A stretch of DNA of 64,000 nt from Bacteroidota bacterium (GTDB lineage Bacteria; Bacteroidota; Bacteroidia; Bacteroidales; UBA7960): positions 1 through 64,000 of the forward strand of contig JAGXRQ010000059.1 of the NCBI GenBank assembly GCA_018335675.1. The letters run 5' to 3'. Shown piece after piece: positions 18,014 to 26,511 of this stretch. Position numbers and translations under genes: made by a program. Positions within the stretch are counted from its first letter, which is position 1; every line of letters begins with the position of its first letter. The notes below the pieces were generated by a model. The model was not told where the DNA came from and did not search any database. It saw nothing but the letters and a program-made list of their open reading frames with translations.

Positions 18014-18612
18014 GAAATAGTCTTCACAAAATCCTTCAATGCTGAGTATACTTTATGAATAGGTAGTCCCATTACATTGAAGAAAGAACCTTCAATACTT
18101 TCAATGCCAATAAATCCGAGCCATTCCTGAATGCCGTATGAGCCGGCCTTGTCGAATGGCTTGTATTTATTAATGTAATAAATAATTTCTTCTTCTTCGA
18201 ATGGCATAAACCTGACAAGAGACCTGTCGTAAAACTCTTTATGAAAATTGTTCCCAATAATGCAAACTCCGGTGAACACTTCGTGAGTTCTTCCAGATAA
18301 GTATTTCAGCATCTCGATTGCTTCTTGTTCATTGCCGGGCTTATTAATGATTTTTCCATCAATTACTACAATTGTATCAGCAGTAATAACAATGGTTTTG
18401 TCATTTTCCAATTCTTTGGCAAACATTTCAGCTTTCGACTTACTGAGTGAGATTACAATTTCATCCGGCCTTCGATTATTACAAAAATCTTCATTGGTTT
18501 CCTTTACCAAAACTCTGAAAGGAATACCTGATTCTTCCAAAAGCCATTTCCTTCTTGGCGACCTTGAGCCAAGAATTATATCAAAATCTTTTAAAACTTC
18601 AAAAAAATGCAT
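18010..18612 (-). CDS. maf: Maf family nucleotide pyrophosphatase
   Basis: A 200-residue Maf/YhdE-like enzyme, which hydrolyses non-canonical or pyrimidine nucleoside triphosphates to monophosphates. Motifs are ILGSRSPRRKWLLEESG at the N-terminus (the SxSPRR substrate loop), then TADTIVVIDGKIINKP with the catalytic Asp, LSGRTHEVFTGV, and DKAGSYGIQEWLGFIGIESIEGSFFNVMGLP near the end. It lies 2 bp from the prenyltransferase gene, probably as one transcript. Whether it prefers dTTP/UTP or m7GTP cannot be settled by eye. Confidence 0.93.
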   Translation of the reverse strand: MHFFEVLKDFDIILGSRSPRRKWLLEESGIPFRVLVKETNEDFCNNRRPDEIVISLSKSKAEMFAKELENDKTIVITADTIVVIDGKIINKPGNEQEAIEMLKYLSGRTHEVFTGVCIIGNNFHKEFYDRSLVRFMPFEEEEIIYYINKYKPFDKAGSYGIQEWLGFIGIESIEGSFFNVMGLPIHKVYSALKDFVKTIS

Positions 18613-18614
18613 TA

Positions 18615-19583
18615 CTAGGTTAAATAGAAATACAACAGAAACATTGAAAAGATACCGGTTATCATAATAAACTTAGCCAATCTGCTAAGTACTTGGTAGT
18701 CAGTTTTTTCTTTTGCAATATGGACCTTATTGATTAGCAATATAAGCGGTATCTGCACAGTTAATAATACGTATGCAAATAGCAAATTAAACTGATATTG
18801 AGATCCAAATAATTCAAAATCAAGCATTACTAATTGAAAATATCCGGTAAAGGCAATTATTACAATTGCAAGGAATATAAGTAAATTTTTACAAGTTCTT
18901 ACTCCTGAAACAATAGGAATTGTTCTACATCCTGTTTTAGCGTCTCCCTTAATATCTTCGATATCCTTAATGATTTCCCTAAGAAGTGTAGTAAGGAATG
19001 CAAACAACGCAAATATTTTCACAAAATCATCAACAACCAATACATTAACATTAATTGGAACTTCACTAAAATTGGCAAGTGCATTATATTCAAAAATCCA
19101 AACAATGGCAATTACAAATGCTGCCAAAATACTAATCATGAAATTTCCAATAAAGTACTTTCTTTTATACCTTATAGAATAAAGCCACAAAATAATAATA
19201 ATTGCAATAAAAATAAATGATAGTGACCAATTTCCAACTTTATAGGATAGATAGAATCCTAGTAAAATAGCTATTATATTGAGAACTATATGTGAAGAGA
19301 TGGCTGCACGCCTGGAAAGTGCTTTTCCGAGTATAATTTTATGGGGTTTATTGATTCTGTCAGTTTTAATGTCAAAGTAATCATTAATTGCATATCCTGC
19401 AGCGCTTGTTATAACAGTAGCCAATACTAATATGCCAAAATCAATATCTGAAAGTGCAAGATCATAGTCGAACATTAAAAGCAATGGCTTAACTACGCAA
19501 TACCTGAATAACCCTTGTATAAGAATAAGGATTAAAAGATTTTGCCATCTAAAAAGCTTAAGGTAAGCTAACATATTATTCAA
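18615..19583 (-). CDS. UbiA family prenyltransferase, geranylgeranylglycerol-phosphate geranylgeranyltransferase-like
   Basis: A 322-residue polytopic membrane enzyme of the UbiA superfamily with about eight or nine hydrophobic segments. The first Asp-rich motif is AINDYFDIKTDRINKPHK and the second is DIEDIKGDAKTGCRTIPI, the magnesium-prenyl diphosphate pair of the family. In Bacteroidota this subgroup is usually annotated as GGGP geranylgeranyltransferase by analogy with archaeal lipid synthesis, but the true acceptor has rarely been shown. It lies between kdsC (6 bp) and maf (2 bp). Family secure, substrate uncertain. Confidence 0.85.
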   Translation of the reverse strand: MNNMLAYLKLFRWQNLLILILIQGLFRYCVVKPLLLMFDYDLALSDIDFGILVLATVITSAAGYAINDYFDIKTDRINKPHKIILGKALSRRAAISSHIVLNIIAILLGFYLSYKVGNWSLSFIFIAIIIILWLYSIRYKRKYFIGNFMISILAAFVIAIVWIFEYNALANFSEVPINVNVLVVDDFVKIFALFAFLTTLLREIIKDIEDIKGDAKTGCRTIPIVSGVRTCKNLLIFLAIVIIAFTGYFQLVMLDFELFGSQYQFNLLFAYVLLTVQIPLILLINKVHIAKEKTDYQVLSRLAKFIMITGIFSMFLLYFYLT

Positions 19584-19589
19584 ATTTTA

Positions 19590-20111
19590 TTACCATGAAA
19601 ACCCATCTTCATCAAACCAAGTATTGTGTACCTTCATAACTTGCTCTAAAACGTCTCTAACACAGCCCTTTCCTCCATCATAAAGAGAAATATATTGGCA
19701 TATTTTTTTTATTTCTTCTGCTGCATCAGCCGGACAAGCTGCTACTCCAACTTCTCTCATAATCTTATAATCAGGAATGTCATCTCCCATATATAAGATA
19801 GAGTCTTTATTTAAATTGAGCTCTTTAACTAATTCGTGAAAGAGCTCGAGCTTATTATTTACACCAATATAAACATTCTCAACTCCTAATGCAGTAAATC
19901 TATTCTTTACCAACTCTGATCGTCCACCTGTAATTATAATTATTCTGTATCCTTTTTTTACTGCAAGCTGAAGAGCATATCCATCTTTTACGTTCATTGT
20001 CCTGAGCATATCGCCATCAGGGCTTAAAATAACAATTCCATCAGTCATTACTCCATCAACGTCAAATATAAACGTTTTAATCGATAATAGCAATTTTTTA
20101 TAGTTGGTCAT
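19590..20111 (-). CDS. kdsC: 3-deoxy-D-manno-octulosonate-8-phosphate phosphatase (KdsC-like HAD)
   Basis: A 173-residue cap-less HAD phosphatase of the KdsC type, releasing Kdo from Kdo-8-phosphate for LPS inner core synthesis. Motif I is FIFDVDGVMTDG, motif II is IIIITGGRSE, the Lys of motif III lies in GVNNKLELF, and motif IV is YMGDDIPDYKIM. The closing VLEQVMKVHNTW resembles KdsC ends. The adjacent genes are not LPS genes, but lpxB is 4 kb away. A related role on another sugar phosphate is possible. Confidence 0.9.
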   Translation of the reverse strand: MTNYKKLLLSIKTFIFDVDGVMTDGIVILSPDGDMLRTMNVKDGYALQLAVKKGYRIIIITGGRSELVKNRFTALGVENVYIGVNNKLELFHELVKELNLNKDSILYMGDDIPDYKIMREVGVAACPADAAEEIKKICQYISLYDGGKGCVRDVLEQVMKVHNTWFDEDGFSW

Positions 20112-20127
20112 AGACTGATGCCTGAAT

Positions 20128-20913
20128 TTATTTTCTTTTTTGTTCCTTTTGAATGCTTTGGGTCATAAAAGTATAAATTTTTTGATAATCCTCAAAGCTT
20201 TTAAGTTTATCTAAATGTTTAGTTATTGTTAATTTATCATTTCTAACTGCAGGTCCTGTTTGAGCCATCTTAGGAGAGAGGGATTCGATTTTTCTTGCAG
20301 TTTCCTGGATTAGTGGCTTGAGAATATCAAATGGTATTTCTTCATGAGATAAGATATCTTCAGCGATACTATACATATGGTTTGAGAAATTACAAGCGAA
20401 TACAGCAGCAAGATGCAATTGTCTTCTTTGTTTAAAGTCAATTTTGTATATATTTTTGCTTATCCCACTTGCGAGTTGAATTAATAACTCAGTATTTTCA
20501 TTTGTACTGGCTTCAATGCAGAATGGAATATTTTCATATTCCAATGAAATATTCTTAGTAAATGTTTGCAATGGGTAAAACACTCCGTAATTAACTGTTA
20601 TTTCTTTTAGAACATCCATGGATACACTGCCACTTGTATGAGCAAGAAGTTTGTTTTTGAAAGGAAATATTTCAGCTATCTCCTTAATAGAATCATCTGG
20701 TACGGCAATCAAGTAAAGGTCTGCATTGTCAGAAACTTCATGAATTTTTGAGGTAAATTGGCAGTTACATATCTCTCCTAATGTTTGAGCTGAGGTTACA
20801 GATTTGCTAATTACCTGAATAATTTTTTTATTGCTTTGCAATAGAGCTCTTGCTAAATGTGTTGCTACATTTCCTGCGCCAATAATTATAATATTATCAA
20901 TGGCTTTTGTCAT
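20128..20913 (-). CDS. Rossmann-like and DUF2520 domain protein
   Basis: A 261-residue protein with an N-terminal NAD(P)-binding fold, IIIIGAGNVATHLARALL, then YLIAVPDDSIKEIAE and LLAHTSGSVSMDVLK. A DUF2520 helical domain follows with NYGVFYPLQTFTK and RRQLHLAAVFACNFSNHMY. The architecture resembles pyrroline-5-carboxylate reductase or ketopantoate reductase, but the substrate is unknown. Its start overlaps the ccmF/ccsA stop by 4 bp, and kdsC lies 16 bp downstream, so these are co-transcribed. Confidence 0.88.
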   Translation of the reverse strand: MTKAIDNIIIIGAGNVATHLARALLQSNKKIIQVISKSVTSAQTLGEICNCQFTSKIHEVSDNADLYLIAVPDDSIKEIAEIFPFKNKLLAHTSGSVSMDVLKEITVNYGVFYPLQTFTKNISLEYENIPFCIEASTNENTELLIQLASGISKNIYKIDFKQRRQLHLAAVFACNFSNHMYSIAEDILSHEEIPFDILKPLIQETARKIESLSPKMAQTGPAVRNDKLTITKHLDKLKSFEDYQKIYTFMTQSIQKEQKRK

Positions 20914-23300
20914 TGATTAATATTTTTGTATTGTTTCCACCTTTTTCTCATAGCAACAAAAATACCGCTAAGCATTATTATAAGGCTTAGCCACAGAATA
21001 TTTATGAATGGAAATAGTATTGTTTTAACAATTATAAACTCTTCTCTTTCTTGTAGAACTTCTATGTGAATGTGGTAAGGTTTTTCAGAAATACTCGATA
21101 ACCTTACTACTATTCCCAAGTCTTTTGCTAAGTCATCTTGATAAACCACATCTCCATTTATAATTTGATATTTGGGAGATAGGTTATAAATCTGTCCGAA
21201 ATGAGTTATTAGGCTTAAATGTGCAGTTACAATAATATTATTAGTTGCTGTATTTTCATCAATACTTGTTTTAATCTCCACAAATACAAGCTTATTATTA
21301 TTTACCAGAATAGTGTCTTTTAGTGCTATTTCTGATTTATTTATAAGTTCTAATGATTCCCTGTTTTTATCTTTTTCAACTTCGGCAAATGTTACGTATG
21401 TAAAAATGTCTTTAAAAAGATAAATCTTGGAATAAGGCTCAAATACATTACCCATTTTTTCATTTATCAAAATAGATGGGTAACTTGAGAATGCTTTGTA
21501 ATAGTTTCCTTCTTTGTTTTTTTTCAGGAAGTCAATTGTATAAATAATTCTTTCACCCTTAATCTCTTTGTTTTTGTATACCAGATAATAATTTCCCATT
21601 GGAAGAATTTCATCTTTTATTAAAAGCAGATTCTCTTGTTCGGAGAAATTTCCTCCTAACGAAAACCCACTTGTATTTTTGCTGATAACTTCCTTTTTCG
21701 AAAATGTTAAGATAATTGCAGCCAAAAACAAAGCAAATCCCAAATGACTTATTGCTGCTCCGGTTGAAATATGTAATTGTTTAAATCTGAAGATATTATC
21801 TAACGAACTAAACAATGCATAATAAGCAAACAATAGCATTATTTGATATAAGATGTTATTAATAGGATAGAAAATGAGAGTAATAATTAGTGCTGTAGCT
21901 GAAATTATAATTGCAAACCAGGAAGATTTAAAGAATTCTTTGATTTTGTTCTTACCCCATTTTAGATAATTCCCTATTCCGAGCATTAACGCAACAATAA
22001 TTGCAAAGGGTGTTTGCCATTTGTTATAATGAGCTACAACATCAGTAGGTGGAGCAAAATTAGCGCCTGAGATTTTGTTTATAACAGGTAATGAAGTTGT
22101 AAATATTATTTGAAAAGCAGCAAGTACGATAATAAGTGAAGCTATGAACAGCCAGAATTCTTTTGAAAACAGGTCCTTATTTGCATCTGATGGCAATTTC
22201 CCTATGTTTTTCAATAAGAAAAAAGCCGCAAAAGCTATAAAAGACAAAATGTAAATAAGAATGTGCAATCCCATGCCGTCATTTCCGAAAGAGTGCACAG
22301 ATGTTTCCGCGAGAATGCCACTTCTGGTAAGGAAAGTGGAATAAATCACAAACACAAATGAAAGTATTGTAAAAATAAATACTGGTAAATAAGTATTCTT
22401 GTTCTTTTTAGCAATAACCATAAGATGTAGAGACACTAACAGAATTAACCATGGTACAAGAGAAGCATTTTCCACTGGGTCCCACGCCCAAAAACCTCCA
22501 AATGTGAGGGATTCGTATGCCCAAACACCGCCAAGTATTAACCCGGCCCCAAGAAACAAAATAGCAGATAAAGTCCAGGGTAGGGCAGGCCTTATCCATT
22601 CGTGATAATGTTTTTTCCACATTCCTGCTATTGCATAAGCAAAAGGTAATAATGCAGCTGCAAAACCAATAAATAAAACAGGTGGGTGCGACATCATCCA
22701 AAAGTTTCTTAGCAAAGGATTTAATCCGTTTCCATCTGTAATTAGTTTTAAATATTCAGGATTTGAAAAAAACGGATTGCCAATATTTTCTGAGGCTTCT
22801 CTCAACAATAAAAAAGGGCTCATCCCAATATCAAACCCGCCAATAGAAATTCCAAGTATCATAGAAATCATAAATACTTGAGATAAACTTAGCACAAGCA
22901 TAACTTCATTTTTGAAATTACCTTCAAAGCGTATTATGAGAAATCCGAAAATAGCCTGACAAATAGTCCAGAAAAGAAGACTTCCTTCCTGTCCTGCCCA
23001 GAAGCCTGCAATAAGATATTCCGCCCCGAGATTGTTTTCTGCATGAATCCATACATATTTATATTCGTAGTATCTGTTGAGCAGTAAAAACATTAAAAGA
23101 GCTCCTGAGAATAATAGAGAAAGACTATGTAATACAAAAACATAATCAGCACGTTTGTCCCACTTATTTAAACCTGATTTATTTCTTGAAGCAAAAATGT
23201 AGAAAACTACAGATAATATTGCACTTAAAAACGCAACAAAGATAAAGCTTTTGCCTGCAATGCCAGGAAGAAGATGCTCTCCGATATAACTTATTTCCAT
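20910..23300 (-). CDS. ccsA: Cytochrome c biogenesis protein, CcmF/CcsA type
   Basis: A 796-residue membrane protein with about 14 or more hydrophobic segments, of the haem-handling CcmF/CcsA superfamily. The WWD-type motif is ESLTFGGFWAWDPVENASLVPW. Conserved His residues occur in MMSHPPVLFIGF and ETSVHSFGNDGMGLH. The long periplasmic region (about 540-765) separates the last two membrane helices, as in CcmF. It would present haem for attachment to apocytochrome c. No other ccm genes are in the window. Bacteroidota annotations use either name. It is followed closely by DUF2520 and kdsC. Confidence 0.92.
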   Translation of the reverse strand: MEISYIGEHLLPGIAGKSFIFVAFLSAILSVVFYIFASRNKSGLNKWDKRADYVFVLHSLSLLFSGALLMFLLLNRYYEYKYVWIHAENNLGAEYLIAGFWAGQEGSLLFWTICQAIFGFLIIRFEGNFKNEVMLVLSLSQVFMISMILGISIGGFDIGMSPFLLLREASENIGNPFFSNPEYLKLITDGNGLNPLLRNFWMMSHPPVLFIGFAAALLPFAYAIAGMWKKHYHEWIRPALPWTLSAILFLGAGLILGGVWAYESLTFGGFWAWDPVENASLVPWLILLVSLHLMVIAKKNKNTYLPVFIFTILSFVFVIYSTFLTRSGILAETSVHSFGNDGMGLHILIYILSFIAFAAFFLLKNIGKLPSDANKDLFSKEFWLFIASLIIVLAAFQIIFTTSLPVINKISGANFAPPTDVVAHYNKWQTPFAIIVALMLGIGNYLKWGKNKIKEFFKSSWFAIIISATALIITLIFYPINNILYQIMLLFAYYALFSSLDNIFRFKQLHISTGAAISHLGFALFLAAIILTFSKKEVISKNTSGFSLGGNFSEQENLLLIKDEILPMGNYYLVYKNKEIKGERIIYTIDFLKKNKEGNYYKAFSSYPSILINEKMGNVFEPYSKIYLFKDIFTYVTFAEVEKDKNRESLELINKSEIALKDTILVNNNKLVFVEIKTSIDENTATNNIIVTAHLSLITHFGQIYNLSPKYQIINGDVVYQDDLAKDLGIVVRLSSISEKPYHIHIEVLQEREEFIIVKTILFPFINILWLSLIIMLSGIFVAMRKRWKQYKNINQ

Positions 23301-23314
23301 ATAAAATGGTTATT

Positions 23315-24793
23315 TTAGAATGACCAGCCATGGAATGGCTTTCCTGGGTCTGTTTTTTTACGGTATCCAAATACCCAGTTTATGCCAAAATGAATATTTG
23401 CTGTTTGAACTGTATGTGGTTGCAATGCAGGAAAAATATTGTCGGCTACTAAATATAGTTGAAATGGATAAAGGTTAAGATGCATTCCAAACCCAATGTT
23501 CATATAATTATAATTCATGTAACTGTATGCGAGTGTAAATCCAACCGGTTTTATTGGCTGAATATTATATGCTAATGTAAATGCAGGATATAATTTACTT
23601 TCAAAAAAATTGCCTCTGGCTAAAAAACTAAAATTGTGTTTTTCAGTTAAAATATATTTTGCTGAAAGAAAAATTTTAGGTGACATAAAAATTGAATATG
23701 AGTTTTGAGAGTATTCAATGTCAAGGTTCTCCAATGCCTGATCAATAGGATCAACTGGCTCATCTCCATTGTCATCAATTGGTTCTACAAATCCGGCTAG
23801 TGCAAACAAGTTGCCGATATCAATTCCATCATACATAACCTCTCCTGTAACTCTTTGGTTTTCAACGTTTGATTTCCAGCCAATAAAACCAAGATCAATA
23901 ACACTTAAAGCTAGTGTTATTTTCTCATCATAATGATAAATGATTCCAAGATCACCGGCAAGTCCAAAATTGCTAAAATTTACCAGATATTCAACCGGAT
24001 CAAAAACAAATTCATCTCCATTCTCACTTTCATTTTCATCATCATCGCCTCCCAATTCTATTGGGCCTATTTCCATTGGTAAAGATGTGTTAATAGTTGC
24101 GTCTGTGTATAATGTTAGAGCAAATGTTTCAGGATTTGTGTTGAATCTAAAATCATTCGACTTCATGTATGCATTTGCATGTCCGAACAAAATCTTTACT
24201 TTTCCTCCAATGTTAATCTTATCATTCAAAATTCTTGAATACCCTAAGCCTGCTTCACTGTAGTGCATAATATTCAATCCCAGACCTTTAAAATTTGCAT
24301 CTCCATGATCGGTGTTTTCAACGAAATAATTATTTCCCTCAAGTGCTAATAAGAAAAAGTCTTTAGGGTAACCCATTTGGGCTGAAATTTTTTCTGAAAA
24401 GTTAAAGTGGAAATAGTTCTTTTCTTTAAACCTGAAACCAAATGCTAATGCTTCAATTTGTGCGTCGGCGTATACCAAATTTTTATTTTTAAGCTTTGAG
24501 AGAAAATTTGGTTCGTCCCAATATGGATTATTGTTTTCATCCATTCTAAGTAAATCTGATATTTTGAAACCTGAATTGCCGAATCCACCGTATATGCTAG
24601 ATGTACCGGGCATGCCTATATACCAGTTTGCATCAGTTTGGTGGGCTGGGTTACTATAAACGTATTGTGGAATTCCTTGCATCCAATAAATAGTATTGTA
24701 TTGCTGTCCATTTGATTGTGCTGCAAATAACAACAGTAATACAAATGAAACAATAAAACGGAATTGGATTTTATATGAATTGTGTGTTGTCAT
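23315..24793 (-). CDS. DUF5723 family outer-membrane protein
   Basis: A 492-residue protein with a signal peptide ending near SNGQQYNTIYWMQGIPQ. The N-terminal YSNPAHQ segment and the repeated amphipathic strands (YFHFNFSEKISAQMGYP, LGYSRILNDKINIGGKVKI, FGLAGDLGIIYHYDEKITLALSVIDLGFIGWK) fit the DUF5723 group, whose members look like PorP/SprF-type outer-membrane barrels. An acidic insert (GGDDDENESENGDEF) sits near residue 245. A role in T9SS or motility has been suggested for PorP/SprF proteins, not shown for this family. It lies just upstream of ccmF/ccsA on the minus strand. Confidence 0.78.
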   Translation of the reverse strand: MTTHNSYKIQFRFIVSFVLLLLFAAQSNGQQYNTIYWMQGIPQYVYSNPAHQTDANWYIGMPGTSSIYGGFGNSGFKISDLLRMDENNNPYWDEPNFLSKLKNKNLVYADAQIEALAFGFRFKEKNYFHFNFSEKISAQMGYPKDFFLLALEGNNYFVENTDHGDANFKGLGLNIMHYSEAGLGYSRILNDKINIGGKVKILFGHANAYMKSNDFRFNTNPETFALTLYTDATINTSLPMEIGPIELGGDDDENESENGDEFVFDPVEYLVNFSNFGLAGDLGIIYHYDEKITLALSVIDLGFIGWKSNVENQRVTGEVMYDGIDIGNLFALAGFVEPIDDNGDEPVDPIDQALENLDIEYSQNSYSIFMSPKIFLSAKYILTEKHNFSFLARGNFFESKLYPAFTLAYNIQPIKPVGFTLAYSYMNYNYMNIGFGMHLNLYPFQLYLVADNIFPALQPHTVQTANIHFGINWVFGYRKKTDPGKPFHGWSF

Positions 24794-24829
24794 AACTTTT
24801 ATTTTTCTGTCAGAATATTCAACTAATTT

Positions 24830-26419
24830 TTACTCTTCACTTCCAAAATTAATTACTTGCTTTATGCCGGCTTTAACTCCCACATAAACATTTAATTCAT
24901 TATGAGAGAATATTTTAATGTTTCTTTGGCCGTCGCCATAAGATGTTACTTTGGCTCTGAAAACAAGATGTGCCACATTTTTAATCTCTTCTAATTCCTC
25001 TTTTTCAATTCTAATTGAAGTTGTTGATTTTTTCTCACTTAAAACATTTCCGTCAAAATCAACTTCTGCCGCTAAAATCAAAGCCTGATCACCTCTTAAT
25101 ATTGTTTTTAGGAAATTATAATCTGCATCAAATGCATCCATTTGCAGGAAAGATGTTACAGGAATGCTGTTAACAGTGTTAATTACAAGTTCAAGATATT
25201 CAATGTTGTCAACTTCTGGTAATGCAAAGTCCATAGTGTCTCTAAATCCTGCAAGCCTTAACCAGCCATGAAGTGGAAGATTAACTGTTACCCCAACTCT
25301 GAACTGACTGTTTTTTCTAACATGGTTTAGTTGTGTATTCCCATCGGGGTTTGTTTCTCCTCTAATATCATAAGATACAGTCTTTGGCATAATAGCAATT
25401 ACATCATGAATATTAGAATTTGTCTTATTAATTTCATATTCAGTTTTGACAACAGTACCTGCATTCATAATTGTTGGAGCATTAATTCTCCATGGATTGT
25501 CAGGGATAGGATTCCCTGTTACATCAACCTTATTCTCGTCATATGATGAAAAAAATGCATCAAAATGAATGTCGATAGGAATACCATATGAGTTTTCTGC
25601 TTCTAATTCAATAGTAGGATCTTCGAAAAATATTTCACCATCTACAACATTCTTGAAAAATCCAAGATCAACATCATCACTGCCTAAAGAAAATGATCTT
25701 TGCTTCATATAGCCCTGCAGTTCAAAATAATCAAGGTTAGAAAAGCTCTGTGATATATTTATTGTATATGGTGGGCTTGAGGGCGCTCCTGAAATTACTG
25801 TAACTTCCACCTGAACTGTAAGTGTTTGATTTACAGCAAAATTCAATGTTTTGTTAGCAAGGTTTACTTGTGCTGATTGAGCGAGTTGAGTGGTAAAAGA
25901 AATAGGATTTCCAGTGCCGTCATCCGAGTTTAAGATAGTAATGTCAAATTGTAATTGAACTCCTTCTAATACAAGTTGTGGCGCAAGAGCCGAGAAATTC
26001 ATCAGGCCACTTGTGAAGATTATCTTTCTAATATCTTCATCTTCCTGTGGATTAAAAGATATTTGTTGGAAAAAGGTAGCTTTACTTCTATTTGCTCCAT
26101 TAAAAGTTAAATCATAATTGAATGACTGATTTGAAATGCTGTATTCTTCTCCTCCGGTAACAGAATATAATTCTCCTTGGTATATAAGCCATACTAAGTC
26201 GTCATTGTCAATGAATACTGTTTGGTCTTCGCTGTCGATGAACAAGCTGTTAATGTTCATTTTTGACTTTAAAAGTGGAAGTATCCACTCTGATGAATAT
26301 TCATATTCAGGAAGTTCTTCCATATCTAAATAGCTGTAATCACAGCCACTCCAAAACGGAATTAGTAAAATAAAAACAATTAGTTTTTTTACTATTCCTT
26401 TTAATTTGATTGCTTTCAT
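24830..26419 (-). CDS. Predicted lipoprotein of unknown function, beta-rich
   Basis: A 529-residue protein. I use the ATG at 26419 (MKAIKLKGIVKK), because it gives a typical lipoprotein signal with the lipobox FWSGCDY, and because the upstream 21 codons of the ORF track run towards a candidate -7 box. The mature part is rich in short alternating strands and Asn/Asp/Thr (INISQSFSNLDYFELQGYM, DIHFDAFFSSYDENKVDVTG), suggesting beta-sandwich domains. It is probably anchored to the outer membrane. It lies 36 bp upstream of the DUF5723 barrel gene, so the two may form a surface pair. No family recognised. Confidence 0.65.
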   Translation of the reverse strand: MKAIKLKGIVKKLIVFILLIPFWSGCDYSYLDMEELPEYEYSSEWILPLLKSKMNINSLFIDSEDQTVFIDNDDLVWLIYQGELYSVTGGEEYSISNQSFNYDLTFNGANRSKATFFQQISFNPQEDEDIRKIIFTSGLMNFSALAPQLVLEGVQLQFDITILNSDDGTGNPISFTTQLAQSAQVNLANKTLNFAVNQTLTVQVEVTVISGAPSSPPYTINISQSFSNLDYFELQGYMKQRSFSLGSDDVDLGFFKNVVDGEIFFEDPTIELEAENSYGIPIDIHFDAFFSSYDENKVDVTGNPIPDNPWRINAPTIMNAGTVVKTEYEINKTNSNIHDVIAIMPKTVSYDIRGETNPDGNTQLNHVRKNSQFRVGVTVNLPLHGWLRLAGFRDTMDFALPEVDNIEYLELVINTVNSIPVTSFLQMDAFDADYNFLKTILRGDQALILAAEVDFDGNVLSEKKSTTSIRIEKEELEEIKNVAHLVFRAKVTSYGDGQRNIKIFSHNELNVYVGVKAGIKQVINFGSEE

Positions 26420-26479
26420 AATCGTATTTTGTGTTGTGAGTTTCTTATGCGAAAAACAAATAAATAGTAAGTTGCCTAG

Positions 26480-26487
26480 CAAAATTA
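26480..26487 (-). promoter_or_regulatory. Candidate -7 box (TAATTTTG) for the lipoprotein-DUF5723 pair
   Basis: TAATTTTG on the minus strand lies about 60 bp before the ATG at 26419 and matches TAnnTTTG. It sits only 25 bp from the previous gene's stop, and a TTG at -33 spacing is missing. Confidence 0.3.
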
Positions 26488-26511
26488 TTAAAAATCACTC
26501 AAGTTTTAGAA

